From contig NZ_RCFQ01000007.1 in NCBI RefSeq assembly GCF_003665155.1, forward strand, positions 1 through 64,000: a DNA stretch of 64,000 nucleotides. Direction: 5' to 3'. Both the position numbers and the translations under genes were made by a program. Position 1 is the stretch's first letter; each line of letters starts with the position of its first letter. Shown here in pieces: positions 46,341-55,497 of this stretch. Below the pieces are notes generated by a model. The model did not search any database, had not been told where the DNA came from, and saw only the letters and a program-made list of their open reading frames with translations. The DNA is from Mariprofundus sp. EBB-1. Its GTDB lineage: Bacteria > Pseudomonadota > Zetaproteobacteria > Mariprofundales > Mariprofundaceae.

Positions 46341-46637
46341 TTAATCTTTGCTGGCAGTCATACCCGACAATACGTCCTGATACCCTTCCCGCTTGCCAAG
46401 CCACATGCGAGCAACAAAAAATGCTACGGATTGCAGACGAAACAGCATAGCCACAATGACAACGCTGGATATTCCCATCGCCCAAAGCACATTCGTTAAA
46501 CCCTTATCTGTCACCATCGCATAAGTGAAGAAATAAACAGATAGCGTCATTGCAAAGATCACGCCAATCGTCAACGCGATATTTTCCTGTTTCTTCCTGA
46601 TGGATACAACAATCTCTGATTGATCTTGATTCGACAT
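46341..46637 (-). CDS. Small two-helix membrane protein, function unknown
   Basis: A 98-residue protein with two hydrophobic helices (about 22-43 and 49-72) and charged ends. No family recognised. It converges with the SPOR gene across an 86-bp gap. Confidence 0.6.
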   Translation of the reverse strand: MSNQDQSEIVVSIRKKQENIALTIGVIFAMTLSVYFFTYAMVTDKGLTNVLWAMGISSVVIVAMLFRLQSVAFFVARMWLGKREGYQDVLSGMTASKD

Positions 46638-46968
46638 GCTAAGGTTCTCCTAGAATATTCCGGCGGAATGATTGGACTACACCCGCATAAAGTCAATTGA
46701 ACGCAGCATCTTATTCAGGGTAATCGCATCAAAATAGCCAGTGTGTTTATCACATTTAATCCTTCAGCATCATAGGGCAAGTGGGTTTGGTCGTGCCCTG
46801 CTGCATTTGTCATAACTAACGTCACAGTTCGCAACCTGATTATTGTTTCAGGTTTTCAGTCTCTAAGTTTTCATGCCACTGGCCGTGCCGTATAAATGCC
46901 AACCATAGAAATGCCAACACTTCATTCCAACAGATAAGCAGGTTATACTTTAGTGATGGTGATGAAGA
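46638..46968. other. Divergent intergenic region, no gene seen
   Basis: This 331-bp gap separates the small membrane protein from the ligase gene. A 7-bp stem AACCTGA/TCAGGTT near 46834-46856 was noted but lacks a convincing T tract. The region should contain two divergent promoters. Confidence 0.4.
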
Positions 46969-48093
46969 TTGAATAAAAGCGATTGCATTCCATTCCATGA
47001 CTCCAGGCTCGGTACACTGGGTGTAGAGATGGAGTGGATGACAGTGGATACTAACTCCGGTGAGCAAATCCCTGCTGCACCGGATATATTATCGCGGATC
47101 AAAGCAACGCCACGCATTAAGCCCGAACTGTTTAGCTCTATTATTGAAATCAATACCGACATCCACGAGAGCACGCCTGCTGCCATGCAGCAGTTACTGG
47201 ATCTGTATCGTCACATTCATACCGTATTAGAAGATCAGCCAACCGCTCTGCTCAGCACCAGTACACATCCTGTTTCGCACTGGCGTGATCAGAGGATTAG
47301 TGATGATCCGCGATACGCACAACTACTCAACCGTCTGCGTTGGGTGGCGCGTCGCTTTAATATCTGTGGTATCCATACCCATATCGGCATGCCTGATGGT
47401 GATACCTGCATCCATGCCATGAATCAGCTCTTACCCATCATGCCCATGTTTTTGGCCATCTCAGCCAACTCGCCCTTCTGGCATGGTGAAAGGACTGGGC
47501 TGGCATCCAGTCGAATCAAGATATTCGAAGGTTTAAGTCAGGGAGGCATGCCATTTTATTTCAACGACTGGCAAGACTTTGAACATTGTGCCTCCCGCCT
47601 CAAAGCTACTGGCAGCATCGATTCGGTGCGCGACATCTGGTGGGAAATGCGTCCTCACCCGAACTTTGGTACCTTGGAAGTGCGCATCGGTGATATGCCC
47701 GGCAATATAGATGATACAGCAGCTTATATTGCCTATGTACGGGCAGAAGCGATTGCTGCAGCAGGCAGTCTCCATGAAGCACAGCTACCGCGTGTACACC
47801 CCTCTCTGATTCGGGAAAACCGTTGGCGCGCTTGCCGTTATGGTATGCATGCCACCATCATTGACCCGCTAACTGAAGAGCTGATGCCGCTGCTTGACTG
47901 GTTAGAGCAACGGCTTGATAGACTGGCCAAACAGGGCGCCGACAGCGCTGAATTGGATATAGTTTTTGCACGTCTTCCACACTGGCGTAAACATGGTGGT
48001 GGTGCAGAAATGCAACGGCAATTGTACGAAACAACAGATGATTTTCCCGCCATGGTAAAAGCAATGCGGGAACAGGACGGATGGACCTTATGA
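46969..48093 (+). CDS. YbdK-type carboxylate-amine ligase (glutamate-cysteine ligase family 2)
   Basis: A 374-residue GCS2-fold protein. The N-terminal TLGVEMEWMTVD binds metal-nucleotide, and the motifs GIHTHIGM, SANSPFWHGERTGLASSR and PNFGTLEVRIGDMP are diagnostic of YbdK-like ligases, which join an amino acid to a carboxylate using ATP. The substrates are not predictable. The start is TTG at 46969. It overlaps the M20 gene, so the two likely act in one pathway. Confidence 0.85.
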   Translation: MNKSDCIPFHDSRLGTLGVEMEWMTVDTNSGEQIPAAPDILSRIKATPRIKPELFSSIIEINTDIHESTPAAMQQLLDLYRHIHTVLEDQPTALLSTSTHPVSHWRDQRISDDPRYAQLLNRLRWVARRFNICGIHTHIGMPDGDTCIHAMNQLLPIMPMFLAISANSPFWHGERTGLASSRIKIFEGLSQGGMPFYFNDWQDFEHCASRLKATGSIDSVRDIWWEMRPHPNFGTLEVRIGDMPGNIDDTAAYIAYVRAEAIAAAGSLHEAQLPRVHPSLIRENRWRACRYGMHATIIDPLTEELMPLLDWLEQRLDRLAKQGADSAELDIVFARLPHWRKHGGGAEMQRQLYETTDDFPAMVKAMREQDGWTL

Positions 48094-49325
48094 GTTTCGA
48101 ATCAATCAATATCAACAACATCGCAACAGGCACAGACGACCTCAAACATCTGAATGCCACACAACTGGAGGCAGCGATTGATACGCTGCTGCCCGAAGTC
48201 ATTCGCACTCGCTGCCTTATTCATCAACAACCTGAACTTTCAGGACATGAAAAAGAGACGGCTCAGTTGGTGGCAACCGTGTGTCGCAATGCAGGTTTAG
48301 AGGTTCGCGAACATATTGGAGGTCACGGTGTTCTGGCCTGTCTGCATATTGATGAAAACAAGCCGTGGATCGCTTTTCGTGCAGATATGGATGCCCTGCC
48401 TATTCAGGATGGCAAAAACCAATCCTACTCATCCCCAGTAGCCAATGTATCGCATAGCTGCGGGCATGATGCACACACCTCCATACTGCTGGGTACCGTC
48501 TGCCTGCTCAGCCAGTGCAAAGAGGCCTTGGATTATAATATTGCGTTTATTTTTCAGCCGGCTGAAGAGACATGTCAGGGGGCTGCCGCCATGCTTGCCG
48601 ATGGTGTCTGCAAAGAGCTTCGACCCGAACAGATTTATGCGCTGCATGTCTATCCATATCTACCAGCCGGTTCCATTGGTTTAAGAAATGGCCCCATGTG
48701 TGCCGCCGCTGATATGTTTGACGTTGAGATTCATGGTCGGGGTGGCCATGCCGCCCGCCCGCATGAATGTATCGATGTGATTCTGGTTGCCAGCCATGTG
48801 ATTCAGGCGCTGCATCATATTGTCAGCAGGCGGGTGAATCCTCTGCATCAGGCCGTCCTCACCATTGGTCAAATTCATGCCGGTCACGCCGGTAATGTTA
48901 TTCCAGATCACATCAGTTTTTCAGGCACCTTCCGCAGCCTGCACCCGGAAGTCCATGAAGAGATCCGCACCTGTATGGATCACATTATTCGTCAAACATC
49001 TGAAGCCTGGGGGGCAAGCAGTAAATTTGTGCTCAAACAGGCTACACCAGTGCTTACAAATAACCCCACCCTCTTGCAACGTGCTTCAGATATATTTCAG
49101 ACACTCACTCCAAATATCAAATGCCTCGACATTCAAGAACCGTCCATGGGTGGAGAAGATTTCGCCGAATTCATGCGTGAGATACCCGGCTGCCTGTTCC
49201 GTCTCGGCACCGGCGGCAGTCCTGAAACCCGCTACCCCTTACATCACCCTAATTTTGATATTGATGAATCATCCATGCATTCCGGCATTTCCGCTTTCGC
49301 AGCATTGGCTCTATCCGCTAAATAA
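48081..49325 (+). CDS. M20 family amidohydrolase (N-acyl amino acid hydrolase type)
   Basis: A metallo-hydrolase of about 414 residues. Motifs: LIHQQPELSGHEKET, the metal site ADMDALP and HSCGHDAHTSILLG, FQPAEETCQGAAAM (general-base Glu), and the C-terminal PSMGGEDFAEFM. The dimerisation domain lies between. No signal peptide. The start is ATG at 48081 or 48090; the latter gives an ATGA overlap with the ligase gene. Family members remove acyl groups from amino acids or hydrolyse dipeptides. Confidence 0.87.
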   Translation: MDLMSFESININNIATGTDDLKHLNATQLEAAIDTLLPEVIRTRCLIHQQPELSGHEKETAQLVATVCRNAGLEVREHIGGHGVLACLHIDENKPWIAFRADMDALPIQDGKNQSYSSPVANVSHSCGHDAHTSILLGTVCLLSQCKEALDYNIAFIFQPAEETCQGAAAMLADGVCKELRPEQIYALHVYPYLPAGSIGLRNGPMCAAADMFDVEIHGRGGHAARPHECIDVILVASHVIQALHHIVSRRVNPLHQAVLTIGQIHAGHAGNVIPDHISFSGTFRSLHPEVHEEIRTCMDHIIRQTSEAWGASSKFVLKQATPVLTNNPTLLQRASDIFQTLTPNIKCLDIQEPSMGGEDFAEFMREIPGCLFRLGTGGSPETRYPLHHPNFDIDESSMHSGISAFAALALSAK

Positions 49326-49362
49326 GCGATTGGCCAAAGCATAACCGAACCAACAAACTTGA

Positions 49363-49758
49363 TTAAGAGACTTGTGGGTTATCCATAGATTTCGCGTATT
49401 CATCGAACATTCTGGCAATCGTATGGCGCGTAATCCACGTTTCACCTTTAGCAACGCTCTCAATCACATGTTTGAGCATATGCTCTGGCATATGATCAGG
49501 AATATAAGCAAGCGCTCCCGCTTTAGCCGCCGCATACTCCTGAGTGTCTGTTATCGTAGCGCTCATCAATATGACATGTGCCTTTGAACCAATAAAACCA
49601 TGTGGAGGGATTTGATTCCAGAAAACAAGGTCACCTTGATGCACTCTTTCTTCTAAATCTCCATATCGTATCGTTGCAGGATAGGATTCAACTTCATGGC
49701 CAAGCTTTTGTAATAAAGCGGCAAGATCAGTCTCTGTTTCCTGTACAAAGATTTTCAT
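49363..49758 (-). CDS. Degenerate receiver protein (no phospho-Asp, no output domain)
   Basis: A 131-residue protein resembling the N-terminal half of a NarL-type regulator. The region that should hold the phospho-Asp reads GDLVFWNQIPP. The end (KGETWITRHTIARMFDEY) matches the receiver-to-HTH linker of the neighbouring regulator (QGEVWFDREVSAKVLAMF), but the HTH is missing. ATG at 49758 has GAGGTG 5 nt upstream. It lies 54 nt after that regulator and is probably a truncated paralogue. Role unknown. Confidence 0.7.
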   Translation of the reverse strand: MKIFVQETETDLAALLQKLGHEVESYPATIRYGDLEERVHQGDLVFWNQIPPHGFIGSKAHVILMSATITDTQEYAAAKAGALAYIPDHMPEHMLKHVIESVAKGETWITRHTIARMFDEYAKSMDNPQVS

Positions 49759-49812
49759 AATAACACCTCTACCGCTTCCACTGGCAATGCACTGACACGC
49801 TTTCACCTGCAC

Positions 49813-50445
49813 CTAACATGCTTTCATTTTCAGGACGGCCGACATCCGATCCTTCACGCCAAGTTTGTCATATATTTTATAGAGATGGGTCTTCACCGTA
49901 CTTTCGGAGATAAAGAGTGTCTCTGAAATCGCTTTGTTTTTCATACCGCGTGACACACACTCCATCACTTCCATCTCTCTATCCGATAACAGTGGATGAC
50001 TGGCAGAATAATTGGCAGCTGCACTTTGCCCGATAAACATCGCCAATACCTTGGCTGACACTTCCCGATCAAACCACACTTCGCCCTGATGCAATACCTT
50101 GATGGCACGTTTTAGCAATTCCTCAGAGATATCATCGCCCAGATGACCTTTTACACCGAGCTGGATATATTCGAAAATCACATCTCGATCATTCACTCCG
50201 GTAATCACGACTTTAAGCTTTGGATAGTGATGAATGATATTTCGTACATGTTGCAATTGATTGGCACTTGTCACATACGCAATCAACACATCAACCCGTT
50301 TATTTTTCAGTACTTCATCGGCTTGGAAAAATGAATTATCGCACTCGAACACCCTGAACTGCATCTCACTTAACATGCAGAGCGCAACCTGATCAGACAG
50401 TATCTCGCTCAAATGATGCGTAGATGCGATGGTTATTTTTGCCAT
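49813..50445 (-). CDS. NarL/LuxR-type regulator with degenerate receiver
   Basis: A 210-residue regulator. The receiver-like domain (about 1-120) lacks the phospho-Asp: the aligned segment VDVLIAYVTS has Ala-Tyr (56-57), and the N-terminal acidic pair is Ser-Thr. The C-terminal LuxR HTH (about 148-205: LSDREMEVMECVSRGMKNK, ISESTVKTHLYKIYDKLGV) is intact. It diverges from the cytochrome operon across 94 bp and could control it, without ordinary phosphorylation. Confidence 0.85.
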   Translation of the reverse strand: MAKITIASTHHLSEILSDQVALCMLSEMQFRVFECDNSFFQADEVLKNKRVDVLIAYVTSANQLQHVRNIIHHYPKLKVVITGVNDRDVIFEYIQLGVKGHLGDDISEELLKRAIKVLHQGEVWFDREVSAKVLAMFIGQSAAANYSASHPLLSDREMEVMECVSRGMKNKAISETLFISESTVKTHLYKIYDKLGVKDRMSAVLKMKAC

Positions 50446-50539
50446 TCATTGAATCTATTACTTTCATCCTCTGAATCAATAACGGATTAATCACCACAGA
50501 TTCAGCTTCATTTCAGTTTACCTTATTATTGTTCGCCAC

Positions 50540-51127
50540 ATGAACAACACCAAACAGATACTGATCTGGGATCCTCTACTGCGTATTTTTCATGCCTTAT
50601 TGGCAGTGTGTTTTCTTGCCGCATATTACGTGGAAGATGACATGCTCAAACTGCATGTCCTGCTCGGAAGTATTGTGTTCGGCCTGATCATATTCAGACT
50701 ATTCTGGGGCATATTCGGTACAGAACACGCACGATTCTCTGATTTCATCTATTCGATCACACAGATCAAAAATCACCTGCTCAGCCTGGTTTTCTGGAAA
50801 CCTTCGCATCATTCTGGCCATACCCCCGCAGGTGGCGTGATGATCTTCTTTCTACTGGCAGGTCTGCTGATACTCACAATCAGCGGTATCATGCTCTATG
50901 GTCTTGAGAATGATGTTATTCCCTTCGCACATCGAATGGCCGACATGAACTTGGATAGCATCATATTCATAGAACAGTTGCACAGTCTGATCGCAGATAC
51001 ACTGATATTGGCGGTTCTGTTGCATATCGCAGGCGTGCTCGTTGAGAGCATCCTGCAACAACAAAACCTGATGAAAGCCATGATTACCGGCTATAAAAAA
51101 GTACGGAGTCAGCATCATGAACGTTGA
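50540..51127 (+). CDS. Cytochrome b561-type dihaem membrane cytochrome b
   Basis: A 195-residue membrane cytochrome b with four helices. Likely haem ligands are His18 (RIFHALLAV), His39 (KLHVLLG), His148 (EQLHSLIAD) and His161 (VLLHIAGVL). It would pass quinol electrons to the two periplasmic c-type cytochromes downstream. It heads a probable six-gene operon, with a 102-nt gap to the next gene. Confidence 0.85.
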   Translation: MNNTKQILIWDPLLRIFHALLAVCFLAAYYVEDDMLKLHVLLGSIVFGLIIFRLFWGIFGTEHARFSDFIYSITQIKNHLLSLVFWKPSHHSGHTPAGGVMIFFLLAGLLILTISGIMLYGLENDVIPFAHRMADMNLDSIIFIEQLHSLIADTLILAVLLHIAGVLVESILQQQNLMKAMITGYKKVRSQHHER

Positions 51128-51229
51128 TTTACATCATTTTTCCACGCTGTTAATGGATCAGATCTCACACCGCCGACAACTGATAACAACCACACTAAAA
51201 CCATATAATACAACACAAAAGGAGAGCAG

Positions 51230-51628
51230 ATGAAATACCTTACCATCATCATACTATGCATGTGCAGCTGGAGCGCTCAGGCATCTGAAGCCGTCATCAC
51301 AGGCTTACAGGACAGTTATCGCAATGAAGGAGCGACTGCATTCTCCTCCTCTCGCGGACAATCCATGTGGACTCAGACATTTACCCAGAAAAAAACAGGC
51401 CAGCAGGTTAATTGTGCCAGCTGTCATACCACCACACTCACAACATCAGGATCGCATATCAAAACGGGAAAAGTGATTGCGCCGATGGCCGTGTCGAGCA
51501 GCCCGGATCGATTCAACGATCCTGTAAAAATTGAAAAATGGTTCTTACGCAACTGCAAATGGACCATGAATCGCACCTGCACCGCACAAGAGAAAGGTGA
51601 TTTTCTGGCCTACTTCCAGAGCCAATAA
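51230..51628 (+). CDS. DUF1924/SHP-like monohaem cytochrome c
   Basis: A 132-residue exported protein: signal peptide (about 1-18, ending AQAS), then a single CXXCH haem site (NCASCHTTTL). The region FNDPVKIEKWFLRNCKWTMNRTC fits the SHP (sphaeroides haem protein) family, in which Asn rather than Met is the other axial ligand and O2 or NO can bind. Its dihaem partner is the next gene. Confidence 0.85.
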   Translation: MKYLTIIILCMCSWSAQASEAVITGLQDSYRNEGATAFSSSRGQSMWTQTFTQKKTGQQVNCASCHTTTLTTSGSHIKTGKVIAPMAVSSSPDRFNDPVKIEKWFLRNCKWTMNRTCTAQEKGDFLAYFQSQ

Positions 51629-51659
51629 AAACAACATCAAATAACAAAAGGAGCAAACA

Positions 51660-52226
51660 ATGAATAAAACAATATTAGTCGGAGCCATTGTGATGGTATC
51701 CAGCATCATATTATCAGTTTCCAATATCGCATTGGCCGACAAAGATAGCGAAAGCCACTGGGGTGGCACATTTGAACGCACCTCTACTGTACCAGCGATA
51801 AACAATGCCCTATATGCCACCGAATGCAGCGCATGCCACTTTGCCTATCAGCCCGGCTGGCTACCTGCCCGCTCATGGAAAAAAATGATGCGTAATCTGG
51901 ATGATCATTTTGGTGAGAATGCTGAATTGGATCAGATGAGTAACGACACCATCACCAGCTATCTGGTAGCTGAGTCAGCAGACCACCAAGCCAATCGAAA
52001 AAGCACTAAAATACTACGCTCAATCAGAGCTAACGATGCACCACTGAGAATATCAACATTGCCCTATATACTGCGTAAACACGATGAAATTCCGCAACGC
52101 ATGATTCGTGACAATACCAAGGTTGGATCAGCTGCGAATTGTATTGCTTGCCATACAGGTGCTGCAGAGGGACAGTTTAATGAACATGGCGTCACTATTC
52201 CGGGTTATGGCGCGTGGGAGGATTAA
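51660..52226 (+). CDS. Dihaem cytochrome c (DHC-like)
   Basis: A 188-residue periplasmic cytochrome with a signal peptide (about 1-26) and two haem sites, ECSACHFAYQPGWLP and NCIACHTGAAEG. The sequence and order (cytochrome b, SHP, DHC) match known SHP/DHC clusters, in which DHC reduces SHP. It follows the SHP-like gene by 31 nt. Confidence 0.87.
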   Translation: MNKTILVGAIVMVSSIILSVSNIALADKDSESHWGGTFERTSTVPAINNALYATECSACHFAYQPGWLPARSWKKMMRNLDDHFGENAELDQMSNDTITSYLVAESADHQANRKSTKILRSIRANDAPLRISTLPYILRKHDEIPQRMIRDNTKVGSAANCIACHTGAAEGQFNEHGVTIPGYGAWED

Positions 52227-52235
52227 ACAAACAGT

Positions 52236-52541
52236 ATGAAAATAGTGCGACTGACATGGACCATGATACTGCTGTTGATCATTTCTACGGCCTCCACGGC
52301 ATGGGCGGATGATGACCATGAACGCGCTCGCCAGTTGCTTGAGCAGGGTAAAATTCTGCCTCTATCTGACATCATCAAACAGGCCAACGCACTTTATCCA
52401 GGCAACGTGCTGGAAGTTGATCTAGAGGAAAAAAGTGGCGAAATTGTCTATGAAATTGAGCTACTGGGGGACGACGGTGTCATTATGGAAATGCTCCTTG
52501 ATGCACGAAGCGGACGTATGATTTCATTAAAGAGGGACTAA
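52236..52541 (+). CDS. PepSY-domain periplasmic protein
   Basis: A 101-residue exported protein: signal peptide (about 1-24) and a PepSY fold (LEVDLEEKSGEIVYEIELL; DARSGRMISLKRD). PepSY proteins often modulate sensor kinases or redox partners. The next gene is the OmpR-type regulator, with zero gap, so it may be an accessory sensor of that pair. Confidence 0.82.
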   Translation: MKIVRLTWTMILLLIISTASTAWADDDHERARQLLEQGKILPLSDIIKQANALYPGNVLEVDLEEKSGEIVYEIELLGDDGVIMEMLLDARSGRMISLKRD

Positions 52542-53219
52542 ATGCGACTATTATTGGTTGAAGATGACGAAATGCTGTCTGCCAATCTGACCATGCAGCT
52601 CAAACAACATGGTTTTGCCGTGGACACAGTATTTGATGGCACCGAAGCACTTTTCATGGGTGAAAACGAGCCCTACGATGTGATTATTCTTGATCTCGGT
52701 CTGCCCGAAGTATCGGGTATTGATGTACTCAAGCAGTGGCGCAGTAAACAGGTTTCTACGCCTGTGCTCATCTTAACCGCACGCGATGCATGGCATGAAA
52801 AGGTAGATGGTTTCCGCGCTGGAGCCGATGACTATCTGAGTAAACCATTTCATATTGAAGAGCTTCTTGCCCGCATCGATGCATTAATTCGTCGCTCAAA
52901 AGGCAATGCCGGAGGACAGATAGAATCCGGTAACTTCAGGTTGGATGAGGCAACACAAAGCGTATCGAAATTGATTAATCATCAACCTGTCACGATTAGC
53001 CTGACAGGCGTGGAGTTTCGATTACTGCGATATCTGATGTTACATCCTGGCCATGTCTTCAGTGACTCTCATCTGCTTGAACATGTGTACAACTATGACT
53101 CAGAAAAAGAGAGTAATGTCATTGAGGTTTACATTAGTAAATTAAGAAAAAAATTGGGTAAAACGTGTATCCTGAATCGCCGTGGTCAGGGTTATCTGTT
53201 CAATCCGGACCAAGCATGA
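52542..53219 (+). CDS. OmpR-family response regulator
   Basis: A 225-residue regulator with an intact receiver (acidic pair EDDE, phospho-Asp51 in VIILDLGLPE, Thr and Lys in ILTARDAW and LSKPFH) and a winged-helix DNA-binding domain (about 130-222: LTGVEFRLLRYLMLHPGHVFS, ESNVIEVYISKLRKKL). It is directly coupled to the next kinase by a 4-nt overlap. Its likely targets are the adjacent cytochrome genes. Confidence 0.93.
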   Translation: MRLLLVEDDEMLSANLTMQLKQHGFAVDTVFDGTEALFMGENEPYDVIILDLGLPEVSGIDVLKQWRSKQVSTPVLILTARDAWHEKVDGFRAGADDYLSKPFHIEELLARIDALIRRSKGNAGGQIESGNFRLDEATQSVSKLINHQPVTISLTGVEFRLLRYLMLHPGHVFSDSHLLEHVYNYDSEKESNVIEVYISKLRKKLGKTCILNRRGQGYLFNPDQA

Positions 53220-54529
53220 CATCTCTAAGCCGGCATCTCTCCTTATCTCTTGCCATTAGCCTAATCTGCGTTTTTCTGTTTCAGAGCGTGCTTGTTGGCA
53301 TCGAAATGCGAAAGTTGACAGAGAATGGTGTGGTTTCGCGTCTGGACGATGATATGGAAGGCATTCTTGCAACACTTTCCGTGCAATCAGAACAGCCTCC
53401 GGTGATCGAGTGGGATCATATCCCGAAGATATTCATGCGCCCTTTTTCCGGCCACTATTTTCAGCTTCGACAGGAACAACAAGCAGCCATTCGCTCCAGA
53501 TCATTATGGGATATTGAACTGGATAATTATCAGGATGGTATCGACCACGCTGTCATCGGACCAAAAGATCAGCAGCTTATTATTCTCACCCGCTCTTTCA
53601 CGCTACACGGTCAACATATCGTGCTCAGTGTTGCAGAAGACACATCCCAATTGGAAGCTACATCACTCTATTTTCAAAAGCGCCTGCTGATACTTTCGGC
53701 CGGAGCATTATTTGTGTTGCTGATCATCCAGTTATGGGTCATTCGGCGTGGTTTAAAACCGTTGATTGGTCTGAGACATGAACTGCAGCAACTGGAAGCT
53801 GGAGAGATTGATAAACTGGAACAACCGGTTCCCTCTGAAATTCAACCACTGGTTGAAGAAGTAAACCGACTATTGATGGTGATGCAACAACGTTTGCAAC
53901 GTTCACGCAATGCCATGGGTAACCTGTCTCATGCATTAAAAACCCCGTTAACACTGATCTTTCAGATTCTCGAACATCACAAGGGAGATGATGATTATCA
54001 ACAGGTGCTTGAACAGGCTCAACGCATAGAAAGCCATATTAATACACAGCTCTCGCGAGCCCGAACCGCAGGCCATACAATGGGCAACACATGGCCAGAA
54101 CCTGAACAGGATCTGCGTGACCTCATCTCCACGCTGGAAAATATTTACCAGCATCGCATTGCCATCGCATTGGATTTTAAACAGATAGCAACCATCAGCG
54201 CAGACAGAGAAGATATGATGGAAATGATTGGAAACCTGATAGATAACGCCTGCAAATGGGCTGAGCAGCAGGTCATCATCACACTATATGATCAGAACGG
54301 CCTACATATTGTGATTGAAGATGATGGCCCCGGCATGAGCCAGCAAGAACAATCATTGGTGCTCGAACGTGGCATACGTATCGATGAATCAAAACAGGGG
54401 CACGGACTCGGGCTGGCAATCGTTAGTGAAATGATAGAAGCCTACAGCGGCAAACTTGAACTTGGAAAATCAGACAAATTGGGCGGATTGCAGGTCAATG
54501 TGATATTCCCTTCATCCATGGCCAATTAA
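53216..54529 (+). CDS. Membrane sensor histidine kinase
   Basis: A 437-residue kinase: membrane helices at about 8-28 and 160-182, a periplasmic domain of about 130 residues, HAMP, HisKA (acceptor His in MGNLSHALKTPLT) and HATPase_c (GNLIDNACKWAEQ, EDDGPGMS, GHGLGLAIV). It starts at ATG 53216 and overlaps the regulator gene by 4 nt. The PepSY protein upstream may tune its periplasmic domain. Confidence 0.92.
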   Translation: MTSLSRHLSLSLAISLICVFLFQSVLVGIEMRKLTENGVVSRLDDDMEGILATLSVQSEQPPVIEWDHIPKIFMRPFSGHYFQLRQEQQAAIRSRSLWDIELDNYQDGIDHAVIGPKDQQLIILTRSFTLHGQHIVLSVAEDTSQLEATSLYFQKRLLILSAGALFVLLIIQLWVIRRGLKPLIGLRHELQQLEAGEIDKLEQPVPSEIQPLVEEVNRLLMVMQQRLQRSRNAMGNLSHALKTPLTLIFQILEHHKGDDDYQQVLEQAQRIESHINTQLSRARTAGHTMGNTWPEPEQDLRDLISTLENIYQHRIAIALDFKQIATISADREDMMEMIGNLIDNACKWAEQQVIITLYDQNGLHIVIEDDGPGMSQQEQSLVLERGIRIDESKQGHGLGLAIVSEMIEAYSGKLELGKSDKLGGLQVNVIFPSSMAN

Positions 54530-54534
54530 AATTG

Positions 54535-55236
54535 CTAAATATCTTCTGACAAATACTTACTCAAGCCAACCACGGCGGCCGGAATCACCAGTAGATTCAC
54601 AATTGGCACCATCATCAACAGCGTTGCCAAGCCTGCAAAGCCAAGATAAAACCAGCGTTTCTCAGTCAGTCTGGATTTACGTTGTTTATAATCCCAGCCA
54701 CGTCGTGATGCTGAGGTATCGATCAACTCAAAGCTCAAGAATCGTACCGCACCATAGGTCCAGATGGCTGTCGCTAATGGTGGAACCCAGAAAAAGGCCA
54801 GCGCAATTGCGCCCCACAGAAGCAGCCCCAACAACGGACGCACAGAATTGCCCAGGCTCTGCATAATCATAGGTACCCACGGCGATGTTTGTTCGGTCAC
54901 TTCACGACCAGAAAGCCTTTCTGTACGCACGGCCAACAGATCCAGCCACGGTGCTGATACAGCAGACCCCAACGTTACAAAGCTGACAATACCGCACACC
55001 ACTGCCAGCACAAAAGCCATCGCCCAAGCCAGCCACGATAGTATCTGCCAATACCATGCATCTCCGCTAGGAATCCATAAAGTCGCCAGATAATCCACCA
55101 ACCAGAACACGCCAGTTCCCAACACCAGCATCAGCACTATTAACAGCGCCAGCATACGCCATAACACAGCTCTTAATTCCGTCCGGGCCAGCAGCAGAGA
55201 GATCCCCTTCAATAAGGTCATCGCACCATGAATCAT
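54535..55236 (-). CDS. EI24/CysZ-family membrane protein
   Basis: A 233-residue inner-membrane protein with four to five helices and the EI24-family segments (GIVSFVTLGSAVSAPWLDLLAVRTERL; LRPLLGLLLWGAIA-like). It is related to CysZ, a sulfate channel, but not close enough to assign sulfate. It overlaps the DUF2007 gene by 4 nt and converges with the kinase gene with only 5 bp between stops. Confidence 0.78.
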   Translation of the reverse strand: MIHGAMTLLKGISLLLARTELRAVLWRMLALLIVLMLVLGTGVFWLVDYLATLWIPSGDAWYWQILSWLAWAMAFVLAVVCGIVSFVTLGSAVSAPWLDLLAVRTERLSGREVTEQTSPWVPMIMQSLGNSVRPLLGLLLWGAIALAFFWVPPLATAIWTYGAVRFLSFELIDTSASRRGWDYKQRKSRLTEKRWFYLGFAGLATLLMMVPIVNLLVIPAAVVGLSKYLSEDI

Positions 55237-55442
55237 TGGTTTAGCTCCAGATCCTGAATAATCAAGTCTGCTGCCATTTTATCGTCTTCAGCAACCATCA
55301 CGCGCGCATCCATCACCGTTGGCAATGGCATCAACGCATTCATGCCAGCGTTATCAATACGAAATATAATCTTTCTTGATTCCAGCGCGTCGCGCAAAAT
55401 CTGGATCGTGACAGGATCGGATAGTTTAATAAGTTCAATCAT
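55233..55442 (-). CDS. DUF2007-family small protein
   Basis: A 69-residue soluble protein of the DUF2007 type (putative signal-transducing, PII-like fold), with the ILRDALESRKIIFRIDN core. Such proteins often precede membrane or signalling genes; here it is coupled to the EI24 gene by a 4-nt overlap. Function unknown. Confidence 0.7.
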   Translation of the reverse strand: MIELIKLSDPVTIQILRDALESRKIIFRIDNAGMNALMPLPTVMDARVMVAEDDKMAADLIIQDLELNQ

Positions 55443-55497
55443 GTGCAGAACCTAGAAAATTTATTGCATAGCGTCACGTTGAAAATCCAAACCTTTC

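Noticed and set aside
46834..46856. Inverted repeat AACCTGA/TCAGGTT as a terminator
   Set aside because: The stem is short, the loop is AT-rich and no adequate T tract follows.
51117..51233. 38-codon open frame between the cytochrome b and SHP genes
   Set aside because: It has overlaps with both neighbours and a GGAG 9 nt upstream, but no recognisable family, and its sequence looks random. I treat it as chance.
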